Notes: generated from the letters alone by a model not told the origin. 8,223 nucleotides of DNA from Deltaproteobacteria bacterium UBA3076 (GCA_002367355.1 DFBQ01000214.1:24518-32740); one strand, 5' to 3'. Counted from the first letter of the stretch, positions 1 to 6,239 are shown. Numbers and translations are program-made.

Positions 1-26
1 CTTGATATGAAGGATGCCCACATAGG

Positions 27-248
27 TTAGGAATTTATGAAATTCTGAACGGGCATATCAATGTCTTTGGCAATTTTCCTCAATAGAATTGGTGAAATAT
101 CCCTTCCTTTGTGGAAAGGTACGGTTGTGCACCTTCCATCTGGATGGCGGTACTGTTTATGTGAGCCGCGCTGTCGCACTATTTCAAACCCCAGCCTTTC
201 AAGAATTGAAATTACGTCGCGCGGTTTTAGAACTGGAACATTACCCAT
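27..248 (-). CDS. hicA: HicA-family mRNA interferase toxin
   Basis: A 73-residue protein with the features of HicA toxins, small double-stranded-RNA-binding-fold ribonucleases that cleave mRNA. The signature GSHKQYRHPDG is visible, with H30 of Gly-Ser-His as the likely catalytic histidine. It is followed by the conserved block VPFHKGRDISPILLRKIAKD (about 43-62), with a second conserved His at 46. Length matches the family. The start is the ATG at 246-248, two bases beyond the TAG stop of the upstream hicB gene, so the pair is almost certainly cotranscribed and translationally linked. The stop is TAA at 27-29. Family and role as toxin are known from homologues; activity here is inferred. The catalytic His and all conserved segments are present, so it looks intact. 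Confidence 0.9.
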   Translation of the reverse strand: MGNVPVLKPRDVISILERLGFEIVRQRGSHKQYRHPDGRCTTVPFHKGRDISPILLRKIAKDIDMPVQNFINS

Positions 249-250
249 GA

Positions 251-460
251 CTACATTACCATTACGTTTTGCGTACCCACAAATTCACCTTCAAGTTTTG
301 GTTCCCCTTCTTCAAGAAGCATCTCTATCACTTCTTTTAGATTCTTGTTCAGTTCATCAAGATTTTCTCCTTGAGTATGAGCACCCGGAAAACCAGGAAT
401 ATAGCCAACAAATAGTCCGGTATCAGAACACCTTTCAATCACTGCAGTAAATGTTCTCAT
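251..460 (-). CDS. hicB: HicB-like antitoxin (short form, no DNA-binding domain)
   Basis: A 69-residue protein with the partial RNase-H-like fold typical of HicB/UPF0150 antitoxins. It begins with a beta strand MRTFTAVIE and continues with the hallmark GYIPGFPGAHTQGENLDELNKN (19-40), leading into an amphipathic helix (LKEVIEMLLEEG). These proteins bind and neutralise HicA. Many HicB proteins carry a C-terminal helix-turn-helix or ribbon-helix-helix for autorepression. Here the protein ends shortly after the core domain (EFVGTQNVMVM), so no DNA-binding domain is present, and repression of the operon by this protein alone is not expected. The gene precedes hicA by two bases, which puts the antitoxin first. 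The start is supported by a strong ribosome binding site immediately upstream. Confidence 0.87.
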   Translation of the reverse strand: MRTFTAVIERCSDTGLFVGYIPGFPGAHTQGENLDELNKNLKEVIEMLLEEGEPKLEGEFVGTQNVMVM

Positions 461-465
461 AAGAA

Positions 466-474
466 CTCCTCCTT
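466..474 (-). promoter_or_regulatory. Strong Shine-Dalgarno of hicB
   Basis: On the minus strand this reads AAGGAGGAG, five bases before the hicB ATG at 458-460. It is near-perfect anti-16S complementarity and fixes the hicB start. hicA has no comparable site of its own and sits two bases after hicB, so its translation probably depends on hicB. This would favour antitoxin over toxin. Confidence 0.8.
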
Positions 475-544
475 GTTAGAAGAATCTAGCCATCTGCGCT
501 GAAGGCTTCGCACCAACCACACAACGCGTGGCAAGCACGTCCAC

Positions 545-569
545 GTAGGAACCGGCAGGAACATGCCGG
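545..569 (+). repeat. REP-like hairpin preceded by GTAG
   Basis: A perfect 6-bp inverted repeat (CCGGCA 552-557, loop GGAACA, TGCCGG 564-569) lies three bases after a GTAG tetranucleotide (545-548). A GTAG or GGAG foot followed by a GC-rich hairpin is the layout of REP elements processed by REP-associated tyrosine transposases. A broken Y1-type transposase start lies about 430 bp away (994-1128). Only one copy is visible in the window, so assignment to a REP family is inference. Confidence 0.3.
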
Positions 570-597
570 GTATTAACTCATTGAATACACTCAACTA

Positions 598-614
598 TGC
601 GACATCGTGTCGCA
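598..614. repeat. Perfect 7-bp-arm palindrome
   Basis: TGCGACA (598-604), spacer TCG, TGTCGCA (608-614). The arms are exactly complementary. There is no T-run on either side, so it is not a convincing intrinsic terminator. It could be an operator-like site or part of decayed repeat DNA upstream of hicBA. Confidence 0.45.
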
Positions 615-769
615 CTCCAACGTTAAAGTTAAGTTGCAGCCAGGAATGCCATGCAGCTAGCGTATACTGTCTTGATGGACTATACATCGTGACGAAAACC
701 ACCGCGCTTCTTGCTGTCAGCTTGACCGCCTGGTTCGACGTTTTGATTTATTTCTGTCCCGTCAATGCG

Positions 770-823
770 TCAGCGTAAGCGGTTAATTTGGAGCGCGAAG
801 CAGCGGAAAATTAATACGCTTGA
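770..823. repeat. Long imperfect inverted repeat, weakly attC-like
   Basis: Nested arms are visible: TCA-GCGTA (770-777) pairs with TACGC-T-TGA (815-823, with one extra T), and TTAATTT (783-789) pairs with AAATTAA (808-814). The centre is GC-rich, and five bases (AGCGG) are unpaired on one side. Bulged, interrupted arms of this kind recall integron attC recombination sites. However, the flanking core 7-mers are poor (GTTAAC at 828-833 against GTCAAT at 761-766), and no integron integrase is in the window. Confidence 0.3.
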
Positions 824-869
824 CACTTGTTAACGTTTTTCTCTGCGTAGCATCCTGACACTATTTCTT

Positions 870-1019
870 TCAGAAAGCCAGGCTTCTCCAGAATTCTCTA
901 AAAAACTCACCACAGGATAAATTCGCCATGCTCACTCGAACTTCACCACGATATAACTCCTTAATTTGTTCGTCGATGACTTCTTTGTCGCTATCAGAAA
1001 TCCCATAGGTTGTATTGGA
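870..1019 (-). other. Open 49-codon tail in a second frame, unrecognised
   Basis: Directly downstream of the transposase remnant, and one frame off, a 49-codon stretch is open between a TAG (1020-1022) and a TGA (870-872). It encodes a hydrophilic, helix-like segment (ISDSDKEVIDEQIKELYRGE and onward) with protein-like composition. I do not recognise it. It may be the frameshifted or rearranged end of the broken gene at 994-1128, or part of a different decayed gene. It overlaps the end of that remnant by 26 bases and has no start of its own at its 5' end. Confidence 0.25.
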
Positions 1020-1128
1020 CTACGGGACGCTGTTTCTGAATGAACTTAAAGATCTTTGTCCCTTCAATCCATGACCTCATTATGTAATGAAGTGTACCAG
1101 GGGCATCCAGTCTGGCTTGTCTCGGCAT
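994..1128 (-). pseudogene. Truncated IS200/Y1-type (RAYT-like) transposase N-terminus
   Basis: The frame starts with ATG at 1126-1128 and reads MPRQARLDAPGTLHYIM, then WIEGTKIF. This is the characteristic N-terminus of chromosomal Y1 tyrosine transposases of the REP-associated type, usually written MPRxARxDAPGxLHHxxxRGIExxxIF. The family normally runs to roughly 200-320 residues, with HUH histidines and a catalytic Tyr further on. Here the frame stops after 44 codons (TGA 994-996), and the usual RGIE has become RSWIE, so the protein cannot be functional. A reasonable ribosome binding site (AAGGTG) still lies upstream at about 1135-1140. The start is intact while the body is deleted or shuffled, which marks it as a decayed element. 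Family assignment rests on about 27 residues. Confidence 0.6.
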
Positions 1129-1216
1129 AAAAACACCTTATGTCCAACTATTTTACCTTGTCAAGTTCACTCAGAAACGGCATAGACACGTAGATACGTA
1201 GATATGCAGTTCTCCT

Positions 1217-1290
1217 GTCATTCCGGGGGAGATACAACCGAAGCAATTTCCTGAAAATACGGGGATTGCTTCGTCGCTCGTTCCTCACTT
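1217..1290. repeat. Degenerate REP-like inverted repeat (GAAGCAAT...ATTGCTTC)
   Basis: The half-sites TGTCATTCCGGGGGAG (from 1216) and CGAAGCAAT (1239-1247) are mirrored by ATTGCTTCG (1265-1273) and TCGCTCGTTCCTCA. From general knowledge, a dispersed intergenic element of the type TGTCATTGCGAGGAGC...GACGAAGCAAT and its reverse complement is common in deltaproteobacterial and other genomes. This copy is diverged. It lies 50-125 bp downstream of hemA, and no T-run follows, so a terminator role is not evident. Confidence 0.5.
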
Positions 1291-1341
1291 CTATCAAGGA
1301 CAAGTCGCAAGCATGACTTTTCGTTCAGGCACTATTCAGCT

Positions 1342-2712
1342 TCAGGATGATTTCCGTACTGTTCTATCTGTACTGGCGTCAGAAAGTCCTTTTTCCTGTA
1401 ATTTTTGAGTGTCTTCAAGGCCATCTATGCCAAAGAGACTGCAGGCAGCGTCCAATATCATCCCGCCATTCTTTTCTTGAGCTCCCTTTTTGATATAGAC
1501 TATAGGGTCGTGGAGTATCTTCTGCACAATGGACCTGGTAAGGACATCCAGGGCCTTTTGCTGCTCATCATTGAGGGATTCAAGGGCCTTATGGCTCCGT
1601 GAAAGTTCTTTCTGCCTCACTGCCTCGGCCTTTTCCTGAAGGTGTTGAATTACAGGCACCACATTCAGAGATTCCATCCAGGCCATGAACTTGATAACCT
1701 CGGCCTCCACCATACGATTTGCCTTGGAAGCTTCCTTTTCACGTTCTGCCTTATTGAATTCTATAACCCCTTTCAGATCATCAATATCGTATAAATAGAC
1801 ATTGTCTATATCATTGACCTTGGGATCAATGTCTCTTGGCACTGCAATATCAATAAAGAACAGGAGGCGATGACGCCTGGGACGCATAATCCGTTTCACC
1901 TGGTCTTTTCTGAGAATAATACCAGGGGCGCCGGTAGAGCTTATAACTATGTCCGCATCAACCAGAGCTTCCCCTACCTCTTCCAGGGATATAGCGCTTC
2001 CTCCAAGGGATCGAGAGAGTTCTACCGCCCGGGAAAGTGTGCGGTTGGCCACGACCAGCTTGTCGGCACCGCTGGCAATAAGATGCTGTGCGGCCAACTC
2101 AGCCATTTCCCCCGCACCTATCAGCATGCCGTTTTTGCCCCCAAGATCCCCAAAAATCTTTTTAGCAAGCTCGACTGCCGCATAACTGATAGAGACTGCA
2201 TGGCTTGCGATCCTTGTTTCAGTCCTGACCCTCTTGGCCACAGAAAAGGCCTTGTGGAGCAGACGATTGAGGATCAGGCCCGCCGTTTTAGCCTCTGAGG
2301 CCATGCGGTAGGCACCCTTCAACTGACCGAGGATCTGGGGTTCCCCCACAACCATGGAGTCAAGGCTGGAGGCCACCCTGAAAAGGTGCCTGATGGCAGA
2401 CATGCCTTCGTATTCATATAGTGCTTCCCGGAGTGTGTTGGAATCCATTTTTTCCCTATCCAACCACAGCTCTTTTATTGATTCTTTGACCTCATCCAGG
2501 CGATTTGTAGAAACCAGGACTTCTACCCTGTTACAGGTGGAAAGAAACACAACCTCTGCGCAGGAAGGAAGCTCGGCAAACAGTCTCAGGGCAGGGGTAT
2601 TACTTCCGCTCATGGAAAGGCGTTCCCGCACTTCCACAGGTGCGGTGTTGTGATTCACTCCTAGAAGGACTATCTGCGGTCTATTTAAGCCAAGTGGCAT
2701 AGGAATGGGCAC
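1342..2712 (-). CDS. hemA: Glutamyl-tRNA reductase
   Basis: HemA reduces glutamyl-tRNA(Glu) with NADPH to glutamate-1-semialdehyde, the first committed step of C5-pathway tetrapyrrole synthesis in the cytoplasm. The 456-residue frame shows the N-terminal catalytic domain (GVNHNTAPVEVRE; catalytic C60 in STCNRVE; H109 in IRHLFRVASSLDSMVVGEPQ). A Rossmann NADPH domain follows (IGAGEMAE about 198-205, ANRT, SSTGAP), then the long spinal helix and C-terminal dimerisation domain (about 325-435). The length is normal. The longest frame begins with GTG (2710-2712); an ATG four codons in (2698-2700) is an alternative, and neither has a strong Shine-Dalgarno. Either start overlaps the upstream ccsA stop (TAG 2681-2683), indicating translational coupling. 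It is the last gene of the run; the hemC that often follows is absent, replaced by repeat-type DNA. Confidence 0.97.
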   Translation of the reverse strand: MPIPMPLGLNRPQIVLLGVNHNTAPVEVRERLSMSGSNTPALRLFAELPSCAEVVFLSTCNRVEVLVSTNRLDEVKESIKELWLDREKMDSNTLREALYEYEGMSAIRHLFRVASSLDSMVVGEPQILGQLKGAYRMASEAKTAGLILNRLLHKAFSVAKRVRTETRIASHAVSISYAAVELAKKIFGDLGGKNGMLIGAGEMAELAAQHLIASGADKLVVANRTLSRAVELSRSLGGSAISLEEVGEALVDADIVISSTGAPGIILRKDQVKRIMRPRRHRLLFFIDIAVPRDIDPKVNDIDNVYLYDIDDLKGVIEFNKAEREKEASKANRMVEAEVIKFMAWMESLNVVPVIQHLQEKAEAVRQKELSRSHKALESLNDEQQKALDVLTRSIVQKILHDPIVYIKKGAQEKNGGMILDAACSLFGIDGLEDTQKLQEKGLSDASTDRTVRKSS

Positions 2713-3508
2713 CAGAAAGTAACAAACTTACTCCCAGAAAGGTAAAGACCAAAACAGCAAAACCAACTATTGTCATAATAGCAGCCCTTCGCCCTCGCCA
2801 ACCCACTGTAAGTCGCTGATGAAAAAGGGCTGCATAAATAAACCAGGTAATCAGTGACCATGTTTCCTTTGGGTCCCAGCTCCAGTATGATCCCCAGGCC
2901 TTCTCAGCCCAAATGGATCCGGTCACTATCCCCAGGGTCAGCAGGGGAAATCCCACAGTCAAACAGCGCTTGTTCATGGCATCCAGGGTCTCAAGGGAAG
3001 GCAGCCTCTGAAAAACGGCTCCTATTCGCTTCTTTTTTATCTGCTTTTCCTGGAGTAAGAACATAATGGCAATACAAAAGGCCAAGGCAAAAATAGCATC
3101 TGCGAACAGGCAGATAATGGCATGAATAGGAAGCCAGATACTCTTGAGGACTGGAGACAGGGGTAGAATTTCCTTTGATTGAAAAGATGACGCAGTCATT
3201 ATAATCATGGAGAAAGGTATCACAAAGGCCCCAAGAGATTTTAACTTGTACCTCCATTGAAACAGAAGAAAAGAGCCAACCATTGCCCAAGCCAGGAAAG
3301 ATAGAGAATCGTGGAGGTTAACAAGAGGCGGATGACCTCCTGCAAACCAGCGTATTAAAACAGCCGCAGTATGAAAACCAAAACCCACGGATAAAAAGAT
3401 AGTGGCAATCCGTTCCGCATCTTTTCTGAGGGTAATGATGTGGACAAGAAAGCCGACCGTACTGATAAAGTATATAAAGACGGTGATCTGAAAAAGGAAT
3501 TTATGCAT
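2681..3508 (-). CDS. ccsA: CcsA/HemX-type cytochrome c assembly membrane protein
   Basis: A 275-residue integral membrane protein with about eight hydrophobic helices (roughly 6-26, 33-55, 68-88, 92-110, 125-152, 183-203, 215-232, 243-266). The diagnostic tryptophan-rich loop WGSYWSWDPKETWSLITW lies at 205-222. Conserved histidines include H129, H230 and H268. HPPLVNLHDSLSFLAW (59-74) is another family motif. CcsA, with CcsB/ResB, delivers heme to apocytochrome c on the outer face of the membrane (System II). The shorter relative HemX, found beside hemA, influences HemA levels in Bacillus. Length and position next to hemA fit either label. No ResB partner is visible here, so HemX-like is a real alternative. 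The start is ATG 3506-3508 with no clear Shine-Dalgarno; a TAGAAT -10-like hexamer at 3533-3538 lacks a good -35. Confidence 0.88.
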   Translation of the reverse strand: MHKFLFQITVFIYFISTVGFLVHIITLRKDAERIATIFLSVGFGFHTAAVLIRWFAGGHPPLVNLHDSLSFLAWAMVGSFLLFQWRYKLKSLGAFVIPFSMIIMTASSFQSKEILPLSPVLKSIWLPIHAIICLFADAIFALAFCIAIMFLLQEKQIKKKRIGAVFQRLPSLETLDAMNKRCLTVGFPLLTLGIVTGSIWAEKAWGSYWSWDPKETWSLITWFIYAALFHQRLTVGWRGRRAAIMTIVGFAVLVFTFLGVSLLLSGAHSYATWLK

Positions 3509-3615
3509 GGCAGCTAATTGAACGTCTCGAAAATTCTACAACTCATTGAATTTACAGAAGGTTGTTGAGGCTTGAATTTTTGCCAGAACACCAATGATCT
3601 ATTCTTTCAGAACCC

Positions 3616-3647
3616 ATTATTCCATAATTCCAGTATTCCAACATTCC
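3616..3647 (+). repeat. Four tandem 8-bp units ending ATTCC
   Basis: The units attattcc, ataattcc, agtattcc and aacattcc follow one another without gaps. All share the last four bases (TTCC), and most share ATTCC. This is a degenerate microsatellite. Confidence 0.6.
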
Positions 3648-3686
3648 AAAGGTTCTACTGTCATTTCGGCATTCTTCATTTTGTAG

Positions 3687-3717
3687 TTTACACTTTTTTC
3701 GAAAAAGCGTGTATTAT
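3687..3717 (+). promoter_or_regulatory. Orphan sigma70-like promoter over a palindrome
   Basis: TTTACA (3687-3692) is followed after 17 bp by TGTATT (3710-3715), or after 19 bp by TATTAT. The spacer is a near-palindrome with arms CAC-TTTTTTCG (3691-3701) and CGAAAAA-GCGTG (3700-3711). It points along the plus strand, where no gene follows before 3882, and all neighbouring genes are on the other strand. It could be a leftover promoter, a small-RNA promoter or chance in AT-rich DNA. Confidence 0.3.
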
Positions 3718-3743
3718 CGAATTGAATGCCGATGTCGAAACTG

Positions 3744-3763
3744 GAAATTCGAAATTCGAAATT
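3744..3763 (+). repeat. Three tandem GAAATTC units
   Basis: GAAATTC occurs at 3744-3750 and 3751-3757, and as GAAATT at 3758-3763, in register with period 7. A related but looser sequence (cttgaaacttgaaattgg) occurs at 8128-8145. Confidence 0.6.
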
Positions 3764-3814
3764 AGGTAACGCATCTGCATCCTTCTTGTCAGGACGGCAG
3801 ACCGATAATCATTA

Positions 3815-3842
3815 AACTAATAGCTAACAGCTAACAGCTAAT
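3815..3842 (+). repeat. Tandem AGCTAAC heptamers
   Basis: AGCTAAC at 3822-3828 and 3829-3835, AGCTAAT at 3836-3842, and a diverged AACTAAT at 3815-3821 give four units of period 7. The array lies about 40 bp downstream of the siroheme synthase stop. Confidence 0.6.
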
Positions 3843-3881
3843 CGCTCAATTTAGGTTATAATAAATGTCAAAATATAAATT

Positions 3882-4580
3882 TTAACACTCAATAGAGCTT
3901 TTTGCAAAGTTCGAAACTATATTGCCGGCCTCCTCACCACAGAGAGAAACAGCCCATCTCTCCAGCCTGTCCCATTCACCCTCTCTAACCCAGGCCATTG
4001 TTTCCGGGTCTGCAAGGGACTGGCAGAGATCCTTCCTGGTTACCGGATCACTATAAGATTTAATTATCAACTGCCTCAACTGCCCCAACAGAGAGACATA
4101 GTCGCCATAGAACGAACCAAGGTTCTGTTCAAGCTCTTTTCGAAGGTGCCGGGTAAGGGCGGGGCTCTTGCCTCCAGTAGATATGGACAGGCAGAGATCC
4201 CCTCGCCTGACTACGGAAGGGACAATAAAGCTGCAAAACTCCGGCAGGTCTACAACATTACAAAAGATTTTTTGTGATAATGCTTCGTTATATACTAATT
4301 TTTGGACCTCAATATCGTTAGTGGCGGCAATAACCAGCCAGGCTTTGTCCAGATCTTCCGGGACAAAGGCCCTTGCTACATGGTCTATCAGGCCATCTGA
4401 TGCCATTTTCCCGAGTGCCTCTGTTATCTCGGGGCTGACGAGCTTGACATGGGCATCGGCGCTCAAAAGGCCCTGCGTTTTACGTTCAGCAACGCTACCT
4501 CCGCCTACGACAACAACTTTCTTGTTTCTCAGGTCCACAAAAAGCGGATAGTAACTCCGGCAGGAATTTTTCTGTTTCAT
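3882..4580 (-). CDS. Precorrin-2 dehydrogenase / sirohydrochlorin ferrochelatase (Met8/SirC-like siroheme synthase)
   Basis: This enzyme oxidises precorrin-2 to sirohydrochlorin with NAD+ and, in bifunctional members, inserts iron to give siroheme, the cofactor of sulfite and nitrite reductases. Taking the ATG at 4578-4580 it has 232 residues. Features seen are YYPLFVDLRNKKVVVVGGGSVA followed by ERK (from about 10), an NAD-binding Rossmann motif; AATND; the family aspartate in NVVDLPEFCSF (D111 in this numbering); and STGGKSPALTRHLRKELE (134-151), the Met8/CysG N-domain signature. A helical C-terminal dimerisation region follows. The CysG C-terminal uroporphyrinogen methyltransferase domain is absent, so precorrin-2 must come from a separate enzyme. 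An in-frame TTG at 4614-4616 would add 12 residues; neither start has a clear ribosome site. I prefer the ATG because homologues begin just before YPLF. Confidence 0.93.
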   Translation of the reverse strand: MKQKNSCRSYYPLFVDLRNKKVVVVGGGSVAERKTQGLLSADAHVKLVSPEITEALGKMASDGLIDHVARAFVPEDLDKAWLVIAATNDIEVQKLVYNEALSQKIFCNVVDLPEFCSFIVPSVVRRGDLCLSISTGGKSPALTRHLRKELEQNLGSFYGDYVSLLGQLRQLIIKSYSDPVTRKDLCQSLADPETMAWVREGEWDRLERWAVSLCGEEAGNIVSNFAKSSIEC

Positions 4581-4655
4581 AGATTGAATGATATCAAGCA
4601 AAAGCAGATCAGACAACAGCCGGTCTATTCAGGGAGCCTGTTTGCCCATAAAAAT

Positions 4656-6197
4656 TCATGAGGTCCATAGGTGAGGCATCCAATCAGCTACCTCGCTTGC
4701 CAGATATCCCCAGTTGCCTTTGACCTTTGCCAGTTGATCCGACGCATGCCCGTGGACAAAGACAGAAAGCCTTGCAACATCCCATGCATCGTAGCCTTGG
4801 GCCAAAAAGCCCCCGATAATGCCGGTAAGCACATCCCCCATGCCCCCTGACCCCATGCCGGAGTTTCCCGAGGAATTCAGGGCAACCCTTCCGTCGGGTG
4901 CGGCAACTACAGTCCCTGCTCCCTTAAGGACCACAATGGCCTTTGAGGAATGGGCAAGGGAAAGGGCGGCTGCCATGCGGTCATGCTGGACTTCGGCAAT
5001 TGTGCATCCGAGCAGATGGGCCATTTCACCAGGATGGGGTGTTAATATCCGGGGCTGTTTTGCCCGTGCTACCGGACTGTGATCCGTGCCAAGGGCGGTA
5101 AGTGCGTCGGCGTCCGCTATCATAGGTATAGGGGCTGTTTCAAGAAGAAGACGCACAACATGCTGAGTCTCCTCGTTAAGCCCCAGGCCGGGTCCGATAG
5201 CAAGGGCCTTTTTTCTTTCCAGCAGGGTTTTGATTATTGGGATGGCCTTGCCGGAAACAGTTCCTGATTTAGTTTCAGGGAGATCCTCAGTCATGGGTTC
5301 AGTAAGTTTCTGAGCAAGCACAGGCTGCACATCTGTTGGACATCCCACAGTGACAAGCCCTGCCCCTGCCCTGAGCGCTCCGCGGGCCACGAGTGCCGCA
5401 GCCCCTGTCTTTCCCCTTGAACCTGCCAGTATTAAAAGATGCCCGAATGTGCCTTTGTGGCCAATGGATGGCCTTGGCCGAAGGATGGACCTGAAAGTCC
5501 TCTCATCAAATAGTTCGGTTTTGATATCTGCTTCAGCAACTGCCGTATCGGGTATGCCGATCTCAACAATGTGGAGCTCGCCCACATATTCAGTTCCTGG
5601 ATGCAGGACGAGCCCCAGCTTGGCAAGGGCCATGGTACCAGTAAGATCAGCCCGTATTGCCGTGCCGAGGGGGCGCCCGGTATCAGTTGATAATCCGGAA
5701 GGGATATCAACCGCGACTATGGGTGCCGGACTTGCGTTTGCCATCTCAATGCATCGGGCGAATCTTCCTGTAACTTCCCTGACAAGACCGGTCCCGAAGA
5801 TGGCATCAACAATAAGGCCTGATTTCTCGATGGTTTCGGACATGGTTGAAAGGGAGTCTGAATCCAGGCACTCTGTGATATGAAGTCCTAGTTTTTTTAC
5901 TATATTGTAATTTGTAAGGGCGTCTCCCCTGAATTTTTCCCCTGGCGCCAGGATCAGGAGTTCAACCTTAACTCCTTCCTGGTTGAGATGTCTGGCTATG
6001 ACAAAACCGTCACCACCGTTGTTGCCGGGTCCCACCAGGATGGTGACCCCCTGGTGAAGCCTTGCTGCAAAATGCCGGCAGATGAGCTCAAAGATCCCGC
6101 GACCAGCGTTTTCCATAAGTATCAGGCCCGGGATGCCGAATTCTTTAATAGTCCTTTGATCAAGTTCTTGCATCTGGGCTGCAGTTACCAGTAACAT
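4656..6197 (-). CDS. nnr: Bifunctional NAD(P)H-hydrate epimerase / ADP-dependent dehydratase
   Basis: This is a metabolite-repair enzyme that epimerises and dehydrates damaged, hydrated NADH and NADPH back to the active cofactors. It has 513 residues. The N-terminal YjeF_N epimerase domain (about 1-225) carries GPGNNGGDG (56-64), DAIFGTG (131-137) and VDIPSG (163-168). The C-terminal ribokinase-like dehydratase domain (about 235-510) carries GHKGTFGHLLILAGSRGKTG (246-265), TPHPGE (386-391) and NSGMGSGGMGDVLTG (445-459) with catalytic D454. Length is typical of the fused bacterial form. The start is ATG 6195-6197, fixed by AGGAGG seven bases upstream. The frame runs open a further 45 codons, but that part only translates the repeat at 6240-6316. 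It is followed by siroheme synthase after 75 bp. A weak promoter candidate is TTGTTT (6249-6254) with TATACA (6228-6233), but the spacing is only 15 bp. Confidence 0.96.
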   Translation of the reverse strand: MLLVTAAQMQELDQRTIKEFGIPGLILMENAGRGIFELICRHFAARLHQGVTILVGPGNNGGDGFVIARHLNQEGVKVELLILAPGEKFRGDALTNYNIVKKLGLHITECLDSDSLSTMSETIEKSGLIVDAIFGTGLVREVTGRFARCIEMANASPAPIVAVDIPSGLSTDTGRPLGTAIRADLTGTMALAKLGLVLHPGTEYVGELHIVEIGIPDTAVAEADIKTELFDERTFRSILRPRPSIGHKGTFGHLLILAGSRGKTGAAALVARGALRAGAGLVTVGCPTDVQPVLAQKLTEPMTEDLPETKSGTVSGKAIPIIKTLLERKKALAIGPGLGLNEETQHVVRLLLETAPIPMIADADALTALGTDHSPVARAKQPRILTPHPGEMAHLLGCTIAEVQHDRMAAALSLAHSSKAIVVLKGAGTVVAAPDGRVALNSSGNSGMGSGGMGDVLTGIIGGFLAQGYDAWDVARLSVFVHGHASDQLAKVKGNWGYLASEVADWMPHLWTS

Positions 6198-6204
6198 GGT
6201 AGAA

Positions 6205-6210
6205 TCCTCC
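6205..6210 (-). promoter_or_regulatory. Shine-Dalgarno fixing the nnr start
   Basis: AGGAGG on the minus strand, seven bases before ATG 6195-6197. It decides against the longer upstream reading, which begins at 6332 and would pass through the 77-bp repeat. Confidence 0.85.
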
Positions 6211-6239
6211 TGCGACAAGTACGAAACTGTATACGGAGC

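Larger units (their letters stand above)
475..869. other. Gene-free spacer upstream of hicBA, rich in palindromes
   Basis: I find no credible coding sequence here. The longest open frame (563-778, plus strand) is low-quality and shows no family resemblance. The stretch contains several hairpin-forming sequences, listed separately at 545-569, 598-614 and 770-823. No convincing sigma70 promoter for hicBA is visible; the best -10-like hexamer on the minus strand (TAGATT, about 485-490) lacks a matching -35. The region looks like decayed mobile or intergenic repeat DNA. Confidence 0.5.
3509..3881. other. Gene-free spacer splitting the tetrapyrrole cluster
   Basis: This 373-bp AT-rich stretch between the siroheme synthase and ccsA has no credible gene. 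It holds three short tandem arrays (3616-3647, 3744-3763, 3815-3842) and a plus-strand promoter-like site overlapping a palindrome (3687-3717). The only open frame of note (3572-3769, plus) runs through the repeats and is not protein-like. Its length makes single-operon transcription across it uncertain; ccsA-hemA may have its own promoter here. Confidence 0.5.

Noticed and set aside
598..614. Intrinsic terminator
   Set aside because: The arms are perfect, but there is no T-run on either strand and no gene end is adjacent.
563..778. Plus-strand 71-codon open frame
   Set aside because: It covers the palindromes, has no ribosome site or recognisable motif, and lies among genes all on the other strand.
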